From contig NW_025825212.1 of assembly GCF_002878395.1 (NCBI RefSeq), forward strand, positions 60,410 to 124,409: DNA of 64,000 bases, written 5' to 3'. A model generated the notes under the pieces. That model had not been told where the DNA came from. It ran no database searches and was given only the letters and a program-made list of their open reading frames with translations. Numbering within the stretch: the first letter of the stretch is position 1; every line of letters starts with the position of its first letter. Origin of the DNA: Capsicum annuum. Its lineage: Eukaryota; Streptophyta; Magnoliopsida; Solanales; Solanaceae. Made by a program: the position numbers and the translations under genes. Below, in pieces: positions 11,811 through 23,334 of the stretch.

Positions 11811-12440
11811 TATAAAGCAATTTAGGTATTTCCTATTAGAGATAAAAAATATAAAATACTAAGGAGGTAAAAAATATTACTACTTGGATAACTCAAAAAT
11901 CTCCTCATTGAGTAGTCTTATATTGTCTTTTCAATGTAACTATCTCCTCGTGCCCCTCAGAATATATGAATGAATATTTAAAACCCATATCTAGAATATT
12001 CTCGATTATCTCCTTCATTAATAAATTAACTCAACTTGTCTATCATCTTTATTTACAATTCTCTTTCTCTCTTTTTCCCCTTTCTTTTCTCTCCTCTTTC
12101 GAATCTCAATCGATCAATATCTTTTATCGAGTGAACTGGATGTTTGTTTTTTTGACATTGCAGGCATGGTTCACCGTTGCTCTTTACTTCTCGTCTTCTT
12201 CTTTGTATGTTATTTAAATTTGATATTTAAGTCTTGTATTAACGAACTGTTATTTTTATTAAAATATGAGAAAAAGTCATCTATTGGGAGAACTTAAAAG
12301 CCTTGTTGTCAATATCATTTTTCATGTCTTTTGTTTGTTACTTTAGTGGTGTTATTGTTGGGGGGTGTTGTTGTTGGAAAATCTGGTGTTTATGTATTGA
12401 TGGTGTTGGAACATATGGTGCTATTTTTTTATTGTTGATG
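11811..12440. other. Spacer, pyrimidine-rich, no supported gene
   Basis: CT-rich tracts lie at about 12050-12110. The open frame 11966-12217 is largely encoded by this low-complexity sequence and resembles nothing I know. A GTTGTTGTTGG-rich stretch occurs around 12345-12440. Confidence 0.35.
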
Positions 12441-12650
12441 ATTTTGGTGGTATTGCAATAGTTTCATCAACTATTGCAACTGATGAATCAGTTGTTAGAA
12501 CAGATGGAGCAACTATTGGAAGAAATCAAATCAATAGCAAGGCTTGTTTTATTTATTCCAACAGATAACTCATCGGTTGAATATATGGGGATTCTATTAC
12601 ATCAGATGGGTTATCTGTTGATTCATTCAATTTCGTGTTATCCTTTTGTA
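12440..12650. repeat. Palindromic array, left of the giant inverted repeat
   Basis: It contains degenerate units such as AACTATTGCAACTGATGAAT and CATCAGATGGGTTATCTGTTG. The open frame 12474-12677 is repeat-derived. Confidence 0.6.
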
Positions 12651-12792
12651 ATGTCCTTTTTGTTCTTCTCTTATTAAACATCAAATGTATTTCTCTTGTT
12701 TGCAGATAAAAGAAAGTGAAATGGGATCAACTTTTGCTTGATCAGTTTTAAAGGCTAGAGTAAAGATGGGTTTGGAGAAATAAGTTTCTGGC

Positions 12793-14670
12793 AAATGGAA
12801 CCATTTCATATGTGGGAGGTATGTATTACTGATCAACCTATCATGAAAACACATATCCAGTACAATGATTTTGTGAATGTTAGGTTTTTACCAATTAGGC
12901 GTTAATCCTTCAAATAAGATATGGCATTTTACAGTTAATATTGTTAGATTCGAATGGGTAAGGCTGAGGGACCAAGTAGGTGGTGTCGATACCCTGTTAT
13001 GGTTTAATGAAGATTTTGCTAATTTTATGTGTCAAGTTTGGAGAAGGGTTAAAGTTTTTAGTGGCAATGTAAACATTCAAATAGTGATTGCACTGGCTTT
13101 AAGGGTTCAATGAACTTTTGAAAGGCCTTTAAAGCCTCGCACTGCTGCAACCAAGAATGAAAATAAATATAGTTATTGCTTTGGTCTAAATTTATATGGA
13201 TGGATTGCTTGAGGAAACTATTAAATAGCATAAGGTTATTGTAAGAATACCTATTATGAAAAGAGAGAGGTGGAAAAATTATATCTAAACTCAGGCCTTA
13301 TTAAAGAAGGAACATAGGGTAGGAATGAAAGCATAGAGAAACTGGCTAAAAAAATTAACATGAAGAATAAAAAAATTGAATGAGCTGCGATTGTGAAAGT
13401 GTATCCAGAAAATGAAAATCCATCAGTCGTTCTTGAAAAACAAAAATGCTCAAGAGGACTAGAGCTGTGCACTTTTTTAGGGGACTACAACTAGCTAGCG
13501 TGGCCTGAATAAAGACCCATAAAATACAGGACCAGAACTCTAAAGATTTAGCTTTGTGAGCACAAAACGTGGTAAGATTGTCAGTCGGGATTGAAACCTG
13601 AACCAACAACTCCAGAATTAAAAATAAGGGATCAAGCTAAGGTGGTAATTTCTTAAGTTAAACTTGCATCTCATGCCTTCTATTTATGGCTCTGGTCAGG
13701 TCAAAGGTAGTGGAAACAACAAGCATGGGATTTCTGCCCAACTTCAGACCTTTTTGTTTCTACTGCCATTGATCTGATAATAGCAATAAACAGAAGGCAT
13801 GGGATACAAGTTAGACTTCAAAAATTGAAGCCTTGGTTTCCCTTATTTTTACTTCTGGAGTTATTGGTTTAGGTTTCATTCTTGACTAAAAATCTTACCA
13901 ATCTCCTTTGGTTGCAAAGCTGCTCCTTAAAGTTTTGGTCCCGCACTTTGTGAGTCTTCATTGAGGCCATGCTCTCTAGTTACAGCCTCTAGCAAAGTGA
14001 CTAGCTCCAGTCCCCTTGAGCTTTTTTTTTTTATAAAACGACTGATGGATTTTTATATTTTGATACACTTCTATATTTCAAGATCATTCAGTTTAATCAT
14101 TTTTCATGTTAATTTCATTAACCAGGTTCACTAGAAGTTCTTACTTAATTCCCTGTGTTTCCTCTTAAACAAGGTCTAAGATGATATATGGTTTTCTCCA
14201 CCTTTCTCTTCCCGCACAGGTATTCTCCCAAGCACCTTCTGTTGTATAATAAACTCTTCGAGCAACCCATTCATATAAATTTAGACCAGGGAAATTTCTA
14301 TTGGTTTTCCATCATTGTTTCTTGTAGTGCGAGGCTTTGGAAGCCTTTCAAAAGTCCATTGCACCATTAAAATAGGTCCAATCACTATTGAAAATTTACA
14401 TTGCCACCAAAAACTTAAACCCTTCTCTAAACTTGACAGAAAAACATGAACATAAACCGTCATTAAATTATAACAGGGTATCTACACCATAGTATTGGAA
14501 CCTATCGGCCTTATCATCTTGCACCTATTAAGCTAAACTGTAAAATACAGGATTTTATTTGAAGGATCAATGTCTAATCAATAAAAAATAGCATTTACAA
14601 AGTCAATGTACTTTATATGTGTCTGTCACAGTAGCCTGATCAATAATACATAACTCCTATGCATGAAAGT
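12793..14670. repeat. Giant imperfect palindrome, arms about 940 bp, almost no spacer
   Basis: Every segment of the left arm has an inverted counterpart in the right arm. Examples are 12826-12900 with about 14640-14565, 12960-13165 with about 14510-14300, and 13507-13620 with about 13955-13840. Paired coordinates sum to about 27,460, placing the centre at about 13,730. The arms are diverged by substitutions and small indels. The open frames here (12877-13113, 13254-13472, 13355-13609, 14188-14370, 14281-14463) come from both arms and match no family I recognise. Confidence 0.9.
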
Positions 14671-14814
14671 GGATCCATTCATCTGTATACACCGTATTCT
14701 TCCTACCCATCAATGTTAGACAGTGTTTATTCATCTGCACGCAAGTGATGACTATTAAAAAAGAGGTGAACAGTCGTGACTCTTTGTCTAACATATTCAA
14801 AATAGCTGGTGAAT

Positions 14815-15030
14815 TAAATTCTCTATCTGTTGCAACTGATGAATCCATTGTTCGAAGTAATCAAAACATCTCCTCCAACCGAAGGTCTATATGCTTCAAT
14901 AGATAATCCATATGTTGCAACAAATATTTTATCTATTGATCATACAGATCATCTGTTGCAACAGATAGTAAATCTGTTGTAACAGTGGGTTATCTGTTGA
15001 GACAGAAAGTGATCTATTACAACATCTCAA
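14815..15030. repeat. Palindromic array, right of the giant inverted repeat
   Basis: Clear units include CATCTGTTGCAACAGATAG at about 14950. Together with 12440-12650 it brackets the giant palindrome, so the whole could be one element with array-type ends. Confidence 0.7.
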
Positions 15031-15839
15031 TGATAATGGTTGTTATTAAGTCTCAAACTATTTTGAAAAGGTGAACAAAAAACAAAATGCCAGCAGTTTG
15101 AATCTAACTAATACAATGGAGCTAAATAGTCGTCCCTTTTAGCCTAACACATTCAGATTCAATCCACTATAATAAGTCCCTCCTTAATCTTCATTCTACT
15201 CCACTTTATTTCTTTATTACATTTTTTCTTTTCGTATGACATCTTCAACCACTTCTCTTCAAAGAGCATATTCCTTTCTTATTGAGGTAAGTTTTTTTCT
15301 TGTGTAAATCTACCAGTTGGTAGTATACATTGTATTACATTCGAATTATTTTCTTTACTTTATGTCTATATTTTTTATCAATTCATGCATGTTCTATATA
15401 TGGCTAATCCTGTTTGGGACATTGCTATTCTGCATGACACAGTGCGGGAACTTCAGAGAAAGGTTAATGACTACAATGGGAGTTGGGTGCCGTGAGAGAA
15501 AGAAAGCTCTAAGAGATTTGCAGGCTAAAGAAGGCCCTGCTGTTGTCGGTTGAAGATAATTAGCCGGTTGGCAATAATAATGATGATGATGATAATAATA
15601 ATAATAATAAGAATGTGTTTTTTTAGCATATGTATTTTAATTTATCTATATTGGATCTATACCTAATGTATTTTATTTTTTGTTTAATGAAAATTTATTT
15701 TCAGTCGACTTTGGATTTTTAATTCTTATTCAATTATCATTCTATCTATTTCTTCTAAACATACATGATAACTTGTCGACGGTTGGAGGTAAAGAGCAAT
15801 TTTTGAATCCAGTAGCAATAGAAATTTTGGCTTTTAAGT
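15031..15839. other. Spacer with GAT/AAT microsatellite
   Basis: A trinucleotide run (GATGATGATGATAATAATAA and following) lies at about 15580-15612. The open frame 15317-15553 is short and unrecognised; its C-terminal half is charged, its N-terminal half hydrophobic. It is not called as a gene. Confidence 0.35.
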
Positions 15840-16060
15840 TCTTTCAATAGATGGATAATATGTTGGAACAGATTGGTCAGCAGTTGGGTTTCTGTCAACA
15901 GATTATCCATCTATTGTGATAGATTTGTCATCTATTGGAGAAAATCATTCTAGTTTGATGAACTGTATTATGTTCTTCCAGCTAATGTCCATTTGTTACA
16001 ACAGATGGGTAATCTGTTGAAAATAATTATGGTATGCTATATTTAGTTTATGTTTTGCCT
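15840..16060. repeat. Palindromic array downstream of the MULE transposase
   Basis: Units such as CAACAGATTATCCATCTATTG flank the 3' end of the minus-strand transposase pseudogene. A denser array lies on its 5' side at 18,560-19,225. Confidence 0.65.
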
Positions 16061-16210
16061 CTTTTTATTGATGCACAAGTTATTAAAAAGATATTTTATA
16101 TATAATAAATGATAACATTATGTTCACAACAATAAGTTAAATATATAAAAATCCACAACAAACAACAATACAAGTTTTTGCAATTAGAACAATCATGGTG
16201 GATCACGATC

Positions 16211-18433
16211 CTAGCATATAGTTCTTTTGTGGCTAGCGCGCTTACATACGGAGCACTTGTTTCTTCTTGATGGAAATTATTCCCCGACTCGACGCCTCCT
16301 CTTATATTGCTTTCTTCCTGATTTGATAGTACTTGGGTCAATATGTGGAGGAGGTATTAATCTCCTCAAAAGCTCTGCAGGAACAACCCAAGATTCTTCA
16401 GGACGCATAGGAGTAATATGCCCACTATATGCCATTGTATATTTTTCCATCGAATAATATGGAGAGGAGTGCTCATAAATTTTAGGTACATATTTTGCAC
16501 CGTATTAAGCTCAAAGCACTGCCATAGCATGTGGACGAGGTATGTTGTGCAGGTTAAAAAATCTACACGTACAAGATCTTATTTGAAGATCGACTGCAGC
16601 AACTTTCCCATGACCGGTGATACTAAATTTGTAATCTGCTATTTGATGAGATAATAACCTATTCCCTAGACTGATGTTCATTGATATTATTTTTTTCATT
16701 TCTAGAACAAATGGGATTCCTGTATCGTTAAACTGCACACGCCTTTCGTTAGAAAATTGGTCATACTTCTTATTTATTATTTCAAATAAAGCCTTGATGG
16801 GAAATTCTCTTTCATCGCTAAATAATGAATTCACCGATTCAGCTATGTTTGATGTCATAATATTGTACATATACAAAAAAATCACTTAGTACGACATCAT
16901 ACTAAACTTGTAACTCAAACAAGACATTAAATTTATAAGAATAAATATATTTTCCAGACAGAATGCCTGATTCTATTACTCAAAACCGACACGTATGAGA
17001 TGTTCTGCTGCCTTGGGATGCATATCCGCTATGTGATTAAAATGGTCTAAAAACTCCTCTCTACTTTATTCTATAAATGCTCTATTAAAAAGAGTCACAA
17101 CCCTTTCATTGTGAAAGTTGGTTCGAATGTTCTCTCCAAGATGCCTGATGCAACAACCAAAGTAAGCTGAAATGAAGAAAATTAAACCCATCTTTGGAAT
17201 ACTTGGATGCCTATCGAGAAAAAATACAACTCTTCAGTATCTTCGATGCAGCTTCACAGTTGGTCAAAAAAATCTATAAGAGGTATCACATTTCTTGTCC
17301 GCTACACAAAAAGCAACAGAAAAGATGTGATTCTCTGCATCCTACGCAACCGCCACTAGCAGAACTCCATTATATCTGCTCCTAAAGAAGGTACTGTCGA
17401 TAGTTATACCTTTTCTTAAATGTGTAAAACCTTGAATCCAAGCACCATATGATACAAAAAATACTTGAATCCATTTTCATCAACATGTAATGTCGTCTTA
17501 CTTCTGGGATTTGTGGACTCAATCATGTAACGGTAGGCATCCAAGATTGCATATCTATGCTCGAGTGTCCCCCTAACCAAGTCCTTGGCAATACCCATGG
17601 CCGTATATATCTTCTAATAACTGACTAGGACACCCAATTCCGTAAGGAGTTGATTGGCCATAACTCTTGTAAAAGGGCCTTTTTCATCGGGGAAACTATT
17701 CTTGAAATATTCACCGAGGACGTTTGACGTGGCAGAAGGATTTTGGCTCGAGATGTTCTCTAAAACACATGTGTGATACTTTTCATGTTTATGAATGACG
17801 AATCTGTTAGAACTTAAGTACTTCACCACTCTCAACCACTACATGTAGTTCAGATTAGCACATTTGTAGCAAAAGACTTTACTCGAATTAATCACCTTCT
17901 TTATTATGAAATCTTTTTTCAAGCAAGAAATAAACAAAGTAGTAGATAGTTCTTTCTTGTCCTTGAATGACATTCCATTAAAAAATCCGGTCCTGTCATC
18001 TTGAAGATTGACAGACTGTGTCGATCAAGATGAACTGCCTAGCGTATTAGTCGCATCAATGGGCTGAGGTGTTTGATCAATATCTGGAATATTCATGTAT
18101 AGATTATCCAACCTATCATCAAAGATGTATTATTGTTGTTCTTCTTTTACGTTTTGGTTCTCATTCTCTCTCTTCTTTTCAACCACTTACACCCTTAACA
18201 CCGGTCTGGATGAATCACTAAAATAAGCATGCAACCGAACCTGATCGATTATCTTGAAAGGTAGTACCCTCTGATTTTCAAAAAAGTTGTGCATGCAGCT
18301 GATGGAGAGTTTTTCTAGTTCACAATTCAGTGTACAATAGCTGCTGATTAAGTTCACAAAATTATCATATGAAACATCACTTTGGACTGTCATATCTATC
18401 GTCTCTAGCATTTCACCCTCCTTCCAATGCAAA
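16211..18433 (-). pseudogene. MuDR/MURA-type MULE transposase, near full length but broken
   Basis: Minus-strand order: an N-terminal segment (ATG at 18432, SDVSYDNFVNLISSYC, then FKIIDQVRLHAYFSDSSRP); the DNA-binding zinc-finger region (17,870-17,615, KYLSSNRFVIHKHEKYHTC, then TRVMANQLLTELGV); YAILDAYRYMIESTNP; the DDE domain with the first Asp in ITIDSTF (codon 17398-17396) and a second in LDRHPSI (codon 17215-17213); TSNIAESVNSLF at about 16860; a SWIM-type finger CTCRFFNLHNIPRPHAMA near 16550; and a terminal zinc knuckle CSVCKRASHKRTIC followed by TAG at 16213-16211. The knuckle is in a different frame from the long open frame there. In the SWIM finger the third ligand position, Cys in relatives I know, reads Arg. 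Several frameshifts separate the blocks, so no active transposase is made. It would have cut and rejoined MULE ends in the nucleus. Confidence 0.85.
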
Positions 18434-18559
18434 ACATATCAATTGCTCTTCTCGATCCATTAATGGGAATCCACCCCTATTGTTATTGATCTTTCTATTT
18501 ATGGTAGCTAAATAAAGTCATTTGTTAAAAAAAGTTAATAGTGATTTCATAGTTCCGTA
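18434..18559. other. Presumed 5' leader of the transposase pseudogene
   Basis: Short region between the first readable transposase segment and the palindromic array. Nothing specific can be identified. Confidence 0.3.
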
Positions 18560-19225
18560 TATGAATCTCAATAAATGTGTAATATGTTGCAATAGGTGAA
18601 AAATAAGTTGTAACAGGTAAGTGATCAGTCGTAACAGATTACTTACCTCTTGGGATTTATGTTATGCTCCTGAAGCTAAATTCATCAGACGAGTCATCTA
18701 TTGTAACAGGTAAATCATATGTTGCAACAAACTATATATCTGTTGCAACAGATGAAGCACCTATTGGGATAGATGTTATAGTAATAAGAAACCTTTGAAG
18801 CTGATTCCAATAGATGAGTGACATGTTGTAACAAATAATTAACCTATTGCAATAGATGACTTGCCTATTGCAATAGACGACGTGTCTGTTGGAATCGAGT
18901 TCAGAATCTATTGCAACAAGTTACAAATCTATTGCAATAGATATTTACCCTGTTGCAACAGATGACACGTCTGTTAGAATTGAGTTTATGTTCTGTTACA
19001 ACAGGTTACTAATCTTTTATAATAGATATTTATCACGTTGCACCAGATAACTAATCTGTTGCAATAATGGGTCATATGTTGCAACAGATGACCCATCTAT
19101 TCGATTTATGATCCAACATATGAGTCTTCTGTTAAAATAGACGTCTCATCTGTTGCAATAGATGATTGATCTGCTTAAACAAATGGCTCTTATGTTGCAT
19201 TCATGTTTGTGTGCTATCTATTGTT
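18560..19225. repeat. Dense palindromic 21-bp array 5' of the MULE transposase
   Basis: This is the clearest version of the repeat. CTATTGCAATAG or CTGTTGCAACAG cores recur every 21 bp in places (for example around 18855-18895) with an 18-bp perfect palindrome plus 3-bp spacer as the ideal unit. It lies immediately upstream of the transposase pseudogene, where a MULE terminal inverted repeat would sit. No TIR end or 9-bp target duplication was recognised by eye. Confidence 0.8.
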
Positions 19226-20279
19226 GAAAAAACAACACAATAGCAGTTACCCGGAAGACAAATTCAACTAAAAATCATAATTTGACTTACGAAAGTCTCC
19301 TATGAAGTAATGCCAAAGAGGAAAGTGATATATGAAAAAAAATTGACCTAAGAAATTGATTAAATAGCAGCAGTAGCGGTAACAACAACAATAATAATGG
19401 TCAACAAGAAGAAAATAAAGATGATAATGAAGTAGATGATGATGATAATGAAGCAGAAGATGATTAATAAAGCAGCAGCAATAATGTACAACAAAAATCA
19501 CTAAGAGAGAGAAAACAACAATGGATGAGAAGAGAGAGAAACACATTTTTTTTCCTCTGTTTCCCATTATATTAGGTAAATATTTAGATCAAAGTGTAAA
19601 TTTAAAAACTTGTGGGCTATTCACAAACTTACCCAACTTTCTTAATCCATAATAAAGTAATTGTCACATACACTAAATTATTAAAACTTGTGTCACCTGC
19701 ACCTTATTTTCAAACCTTTTATCACCTACCGCTCAAAGCCCCCATTTACTTGACTTTTTCCCCAAGATAAACTATGCAATGATTTATCAAATATTCTAAT
19801 GAGTAGCTTCAAATTTTTCAGAATTTTGTGCAAATCTGATGCTTCTAATTTTAGAGAGGTTATTTAAAACCCTCTAAAATACAAGCGTTTGACTGGATAT
19901 GGCAGTCCCACTTCATATATCAAGGATGAAAAACATTTTGTAAATTTTTTTAAATTATCTTCTTGTCATTTTGAAGGGATAAATTTACAATTTGTGTTCT
20001 TTTAGCCTTTAGGCTTCTGCGTATGTTAAATTTCCACTATGAAGTACTCTTTTCCAATTTAACAACGAAAAATGTTCAAAACAATCACCATAACATGAAG
20101 GTCTAGTAATCAGGGAAGGAGTACAGAACAAAAGATTTTCTTTAATCATTTGGAATACAAGGATGAGACCACTTCACGAAACATCTTGGTTTTATCTTGG
20201 TTTTTTTTTTCTTAGTGACTGGAATGACGGGTCGCCAGGTTATGTTACAGAAAGGGAAGGCGGAAGCATCGAATGGAGA
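19226..20279. other. Spacer, low complexity, no supported gene
   Basis: An AAC/AAT/GAT-rich stretch at about 19375-19520 gives a Cys/His/Tyr-rich open frame on the minus strand (19268-19567) that is compositional and not a gene. The remainder shows nothing recognisable. Confidence 0.35.
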
Positions 20280-20540
20280 AGAGAGGTGGCTAGATCCCGC
20301 TGTACAGAATTTCTAGATCCCCTATTGGAAGGTAACGTACCTACTAGACCATATAATTTGTACGGCGAACAGAGGCGGCTAGATCCCGCTCAACAAAATT
20401 TCTAGATCCTCTCTTGGCAGATAATGTATCTACTAGTCCATTTTATTTGTATGGCAAAGAGAGGTGGCTAGATCCCTCTCAACAGAATTTCTAGATCCGC
20501 TCTTGGCAGGTAATGTACCTACTAGTCCGTATTATTTGTC
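20280..20540. repeat. Minisatellite, three units of about 87-91 bp
   Basis: GAGGTGGCTAGATCCCGCT or variants start at about 20283, 20370 and 20461. Each is followed by CAGAATTTCTAGATCC-type and TACCTACTAGNCC-type segments. The open frame 20163-20405 runs into the first units and is probably fortuitous. Confidence 0.75.
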
Positions 20541-21038
20541 AATCAAGTCCATAACGTAGTTAAATTGACCTTTTATGGCTGGTTTAAAATCATCAATAAT
20601 GCAATAATCTCCAAATCAAACATCAACACTAATATGTATCAGAATGAGAGCAGTGTTATGTTACACATAAATAACGTATAATTGTATTCTCTGAAGATCT
20701 TAACGGCTCAAGTCAATATCAGCCATTATAAACACCATTACTAAGTCGAATGAGAATGGAATTATTAGCACCAACAAAAAAGAAGAAAAGAAAGGAAGAA
20801 AGTGTCCCACACAGCATAGGCATGGGGATATTTTCGTCTATCTGGGCTGAAACTAGGGCGCTTAATGCGTTTTTTACCGTCAAAAACAACGAAGCATCTA
20901 TTGCGTTTCTATTTTAGTCTTCCGCAGTAATGCTAAACAAAGCTAAATATTCTACACTCTCAAAAAATACTTTATTCAAAGGAAAAAATTAATGTTTGAA
21001 TTTGAAGCTTCATCTTCCTTAGAAAGCACTTACCAAAT
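20541..21038. other. Spacer without recognisable feature
   Basis: Unique-looking AT-rich sequence; no gene, repeat or RNA seen. Confidence 0.3.
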
Positions 21039-21327
21039 TAAATAGTCATTTGACCACGAAAACTATTTACTTTTTTTCGAAAAATTATTTCACTAGTGAA
21101 AAAATTTGAAAATAGTATGTGTTTGGCAATGAAAATTCCAAAATACAATTTTAAATTGTATTTGGAAAAGTAAAAACAATTAAAACTTGTTTTCACTTTT
21201 TTCACTGCTACTTCTCTCACAAAATTTCAAAAATAATTAAAATTTATATTTATAGTAAAACATAACTCCAATTCCAACTTCAATTTCAACTCCAAAAAAT
21301 ATGATTTTCATACCAAACGGGGCCTAA
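21039..21327. mobile_element. Possible MITE remnant
   Basis: An AT-rich segment of about 290 bp ends in ACCAAACGGGGCCTAA and contains TGTGTTTGGCAATGAAAA. The terminal CCAAACGGGGCC motif is common at the ends of plant miniature inverted-repeat elements. I could not pair it with a convincing inverted copy at the left end or a target duplication, so this is tentative. Confidence 0.3.
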
Positions 21328-22173
21328 ATTCATCAAATGATGAATTACAAAAAGCGTCGAAAATCTTGGTAGCTCAGTTCATCAACTACTATTATACTTT
21401 CACCTTATTGATCAACTATCACCTTATTGATCAGGATCCAAAGCGTGAAAAAAAAAATAAACAAAAAAAAATATGAACATCAGGCTTGGGGTTTGGTGCC
21501 AAAAAGGCTATTTTGAAATCTATTCTGCCAAATAGATGCAAGTTTTTAAAATTTGTCATGTACCCACTTTAATCCACATCATCAGTAACTTTTCTAACTC
21601 AACAAATTCACCGACAAGTTTTATAATAATCCACTTACTCAATATTTTCAACTTAATAAATTCACCAATAAGTTTCTAATAATACACTTCAACTCACTCC
21701 ATCATCCACCACTTTCATTTTCCTCCAAACACACTTGTCCACAAACATCATAAACTTGTTAAACACACTTTCCACCATTTGAATGCTATCTTCTCAAACG
21801 CACTTTCCACCATTGTTAAAAAGTTTAAAATCTCTCACATTACTTAAAACTACTTTAAAAAGTACATTACAGCAGCTCGGGAGACTCCATGTTTATTTTT
21901 CTATTCCATAAACCCAACGATCATTGATTAGAAGCAATATTTGCAATTTCAAGTTTTTATACGGATATCTTTCCAGGCATCGATCAGTTATCATCAGTTA
22001 TCAACAGTACATACATCCCGATATACACCCTCAGCACAATCTATCGTCGACCAAAGCTTAATTCTAGGATGTCTATTGCAGAATTTATTCTGATTTCTAG
22101 TAATTTAATGAGAGAATAGGAGGAGACTCCCAAATGTTGGAAATGAAAATCTTTTACTAAGTTGACATTGCTC
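21328..22173. other. Spacer with short direct repeats
   Basis: CTCAACAAATTCACCGACAAG and CTTAATAAATTCACCAATAAG segments repeat at about 21597 and 21652, and CACTTTCCACCATT occurs at about 21768 and 21799. No gene seen. Confidence 0.35.
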
Positions 22174-22992
22174 ATTGCGGTTCACCGCAACGGCTCATAT
22201 GATGAGTTGATTGCAAGCGTAATGGAGAGCGGGGATCTAGATTGTGCACCAAGCAATATGGTAATTAGTTATCGAATGCCTTTGAGGGAAAAGGTGCATC
22301 TACGATCATAAATAATGATAAACGTTTGTCGTTGTACATGGTGGATGTTGATGGTGATGGCTTTAGGCCTATTTTTAGGGTAAATGTAGTTGAGGGGCCC
22401 TTTAAAGAACCGTTGAATTCATCACCACCCCTTCCTAAGAGTCCGGTAGTCGACGATGATTTGAATGATTATAAGAATGATGACGATCATTCAATTAATA
22501 TGGAAGATAATTCAATGCGTATGGAATACATTTCATCAGACTCGCAAGATATGAAAGAAGATTGTGGGTCAGAATCAGCACTAAAACATTTCTTCGTCGA
22601 TGAAATTAATTTCTAGAGTGATCAAATATTTGCCAACAAAAATGAGCTGAAAATGCTACTAGATGGAGCATCGGTGAGGCAGTCTTTTAATAATTTTATG
22701 GAGAAGAGCTACACCAAATTGTTGAAGGTGAAATGTGTAGTTCATGGTTGCGGCTGGTTGTTGCGGGCAAGAAGTATGAATCCTCCAACAGATTTTGCAT
22801 ATACAAGTATGTTGGATTTCACATGTGTGGTGTTGAGCACGCCATGAGCATGCATAAGAAAATATCATCCGAGATGATTGCTTTACTATGCATAAATCAT
22901 TTTCATGATGGTAAGGGTCTAAGCAAAAGAGAATTTAGAGGATTGCGTTTAGGGAGACGTTTGTTCAATGAATACAATTATAGACTGCCTTG
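22174..22992 (+). pseudogene. MULE transposase N-terminal fragment (second type)
   Basis: Starts in mid-sequence with IAVHRNGSYDELIASVMES, continues to MVISYRMPLREKVH, then shifts frame by one base near 22300 into NNDKRLSLYMVDVDGDGFRP. An acidic linker follows (22,430-22,600), then FANKNELKMLLDGASVRQSF and the WRKY/GCM-like zinc-finger segment of MuDR proteins (KVKCVVHGCGWLLRA, a frame change, then YKYVGFHMCGVEHA), ending at about 22992 in a TGA. The DDE domain, SWIM finger and knuckle are absent, so this is a truncated relative, distinct in sequence from the 16-18 kb copy. A stop at 22614 and two frame changes make it non-functional. A large palindrome begins about 340 bp downstream. Confidence 0.75.
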
Positions 22993-23334
22993 ATTACATT
23001 CACGAAGAGTAAAAATTATGTGATAATAAATCCAGATCACATATATAGTCTATCGTAGATAAGAAAATCAATTTACGCTACATCAGATAATATTTTATGC
23101 ATTATCATCGATCTTAGACACTGTCACTCGTCGACAAGACATATAGGTCAATTGTAAATCATATGAATCGATGAATCATCAATATCTTGTAGTTTGAAAG
23201 AACATAATTAAATTTAAAAAGTTTAAACATATAATCACATGATTTGGTGGTACTGAAAGAAAATAATTAAATTTAAAAAATTTAAACAAATAATCACTTG
23301 AACTGTTGAACTGTTAGTTAAACAAACAATCTTC
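22993..23334. other. AT-rich spacer with a 57-bp direct repeat
   Basis: A segment containing AATTAAATTTAAAAAGTTTAA repeats at about 23207 and 23265. No coding sequence. Confidence 0.4.

Noticed and set aside
12877..14463. Several 60-85 codon open frames as genes
   Set aside because: They come from both arms of a palindrome, overlap in opposite senses and contain no recognised domain.
16096..16341. 81-codon minus-strand open frame as transposase C-terminus
   Set aside because: The real C-terminus with the zinc knuckle is in the neighbouring frame and ends at 16211.
18560..19225. Regular short repeats with spacers, superficially CRISPR-like
   Set aside because: Units are palindromic and degenerate, spacers are about 3 bp, the DNA is plant nuclear, and no cas gene exists.
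19268..19567. Cys/His/Tyr-rich 99-codon open frame, minus strand
   Set aside because: Composition follows from AAC/AAT/GAT trinucleotide runs; no conserved motif or homologous copy.
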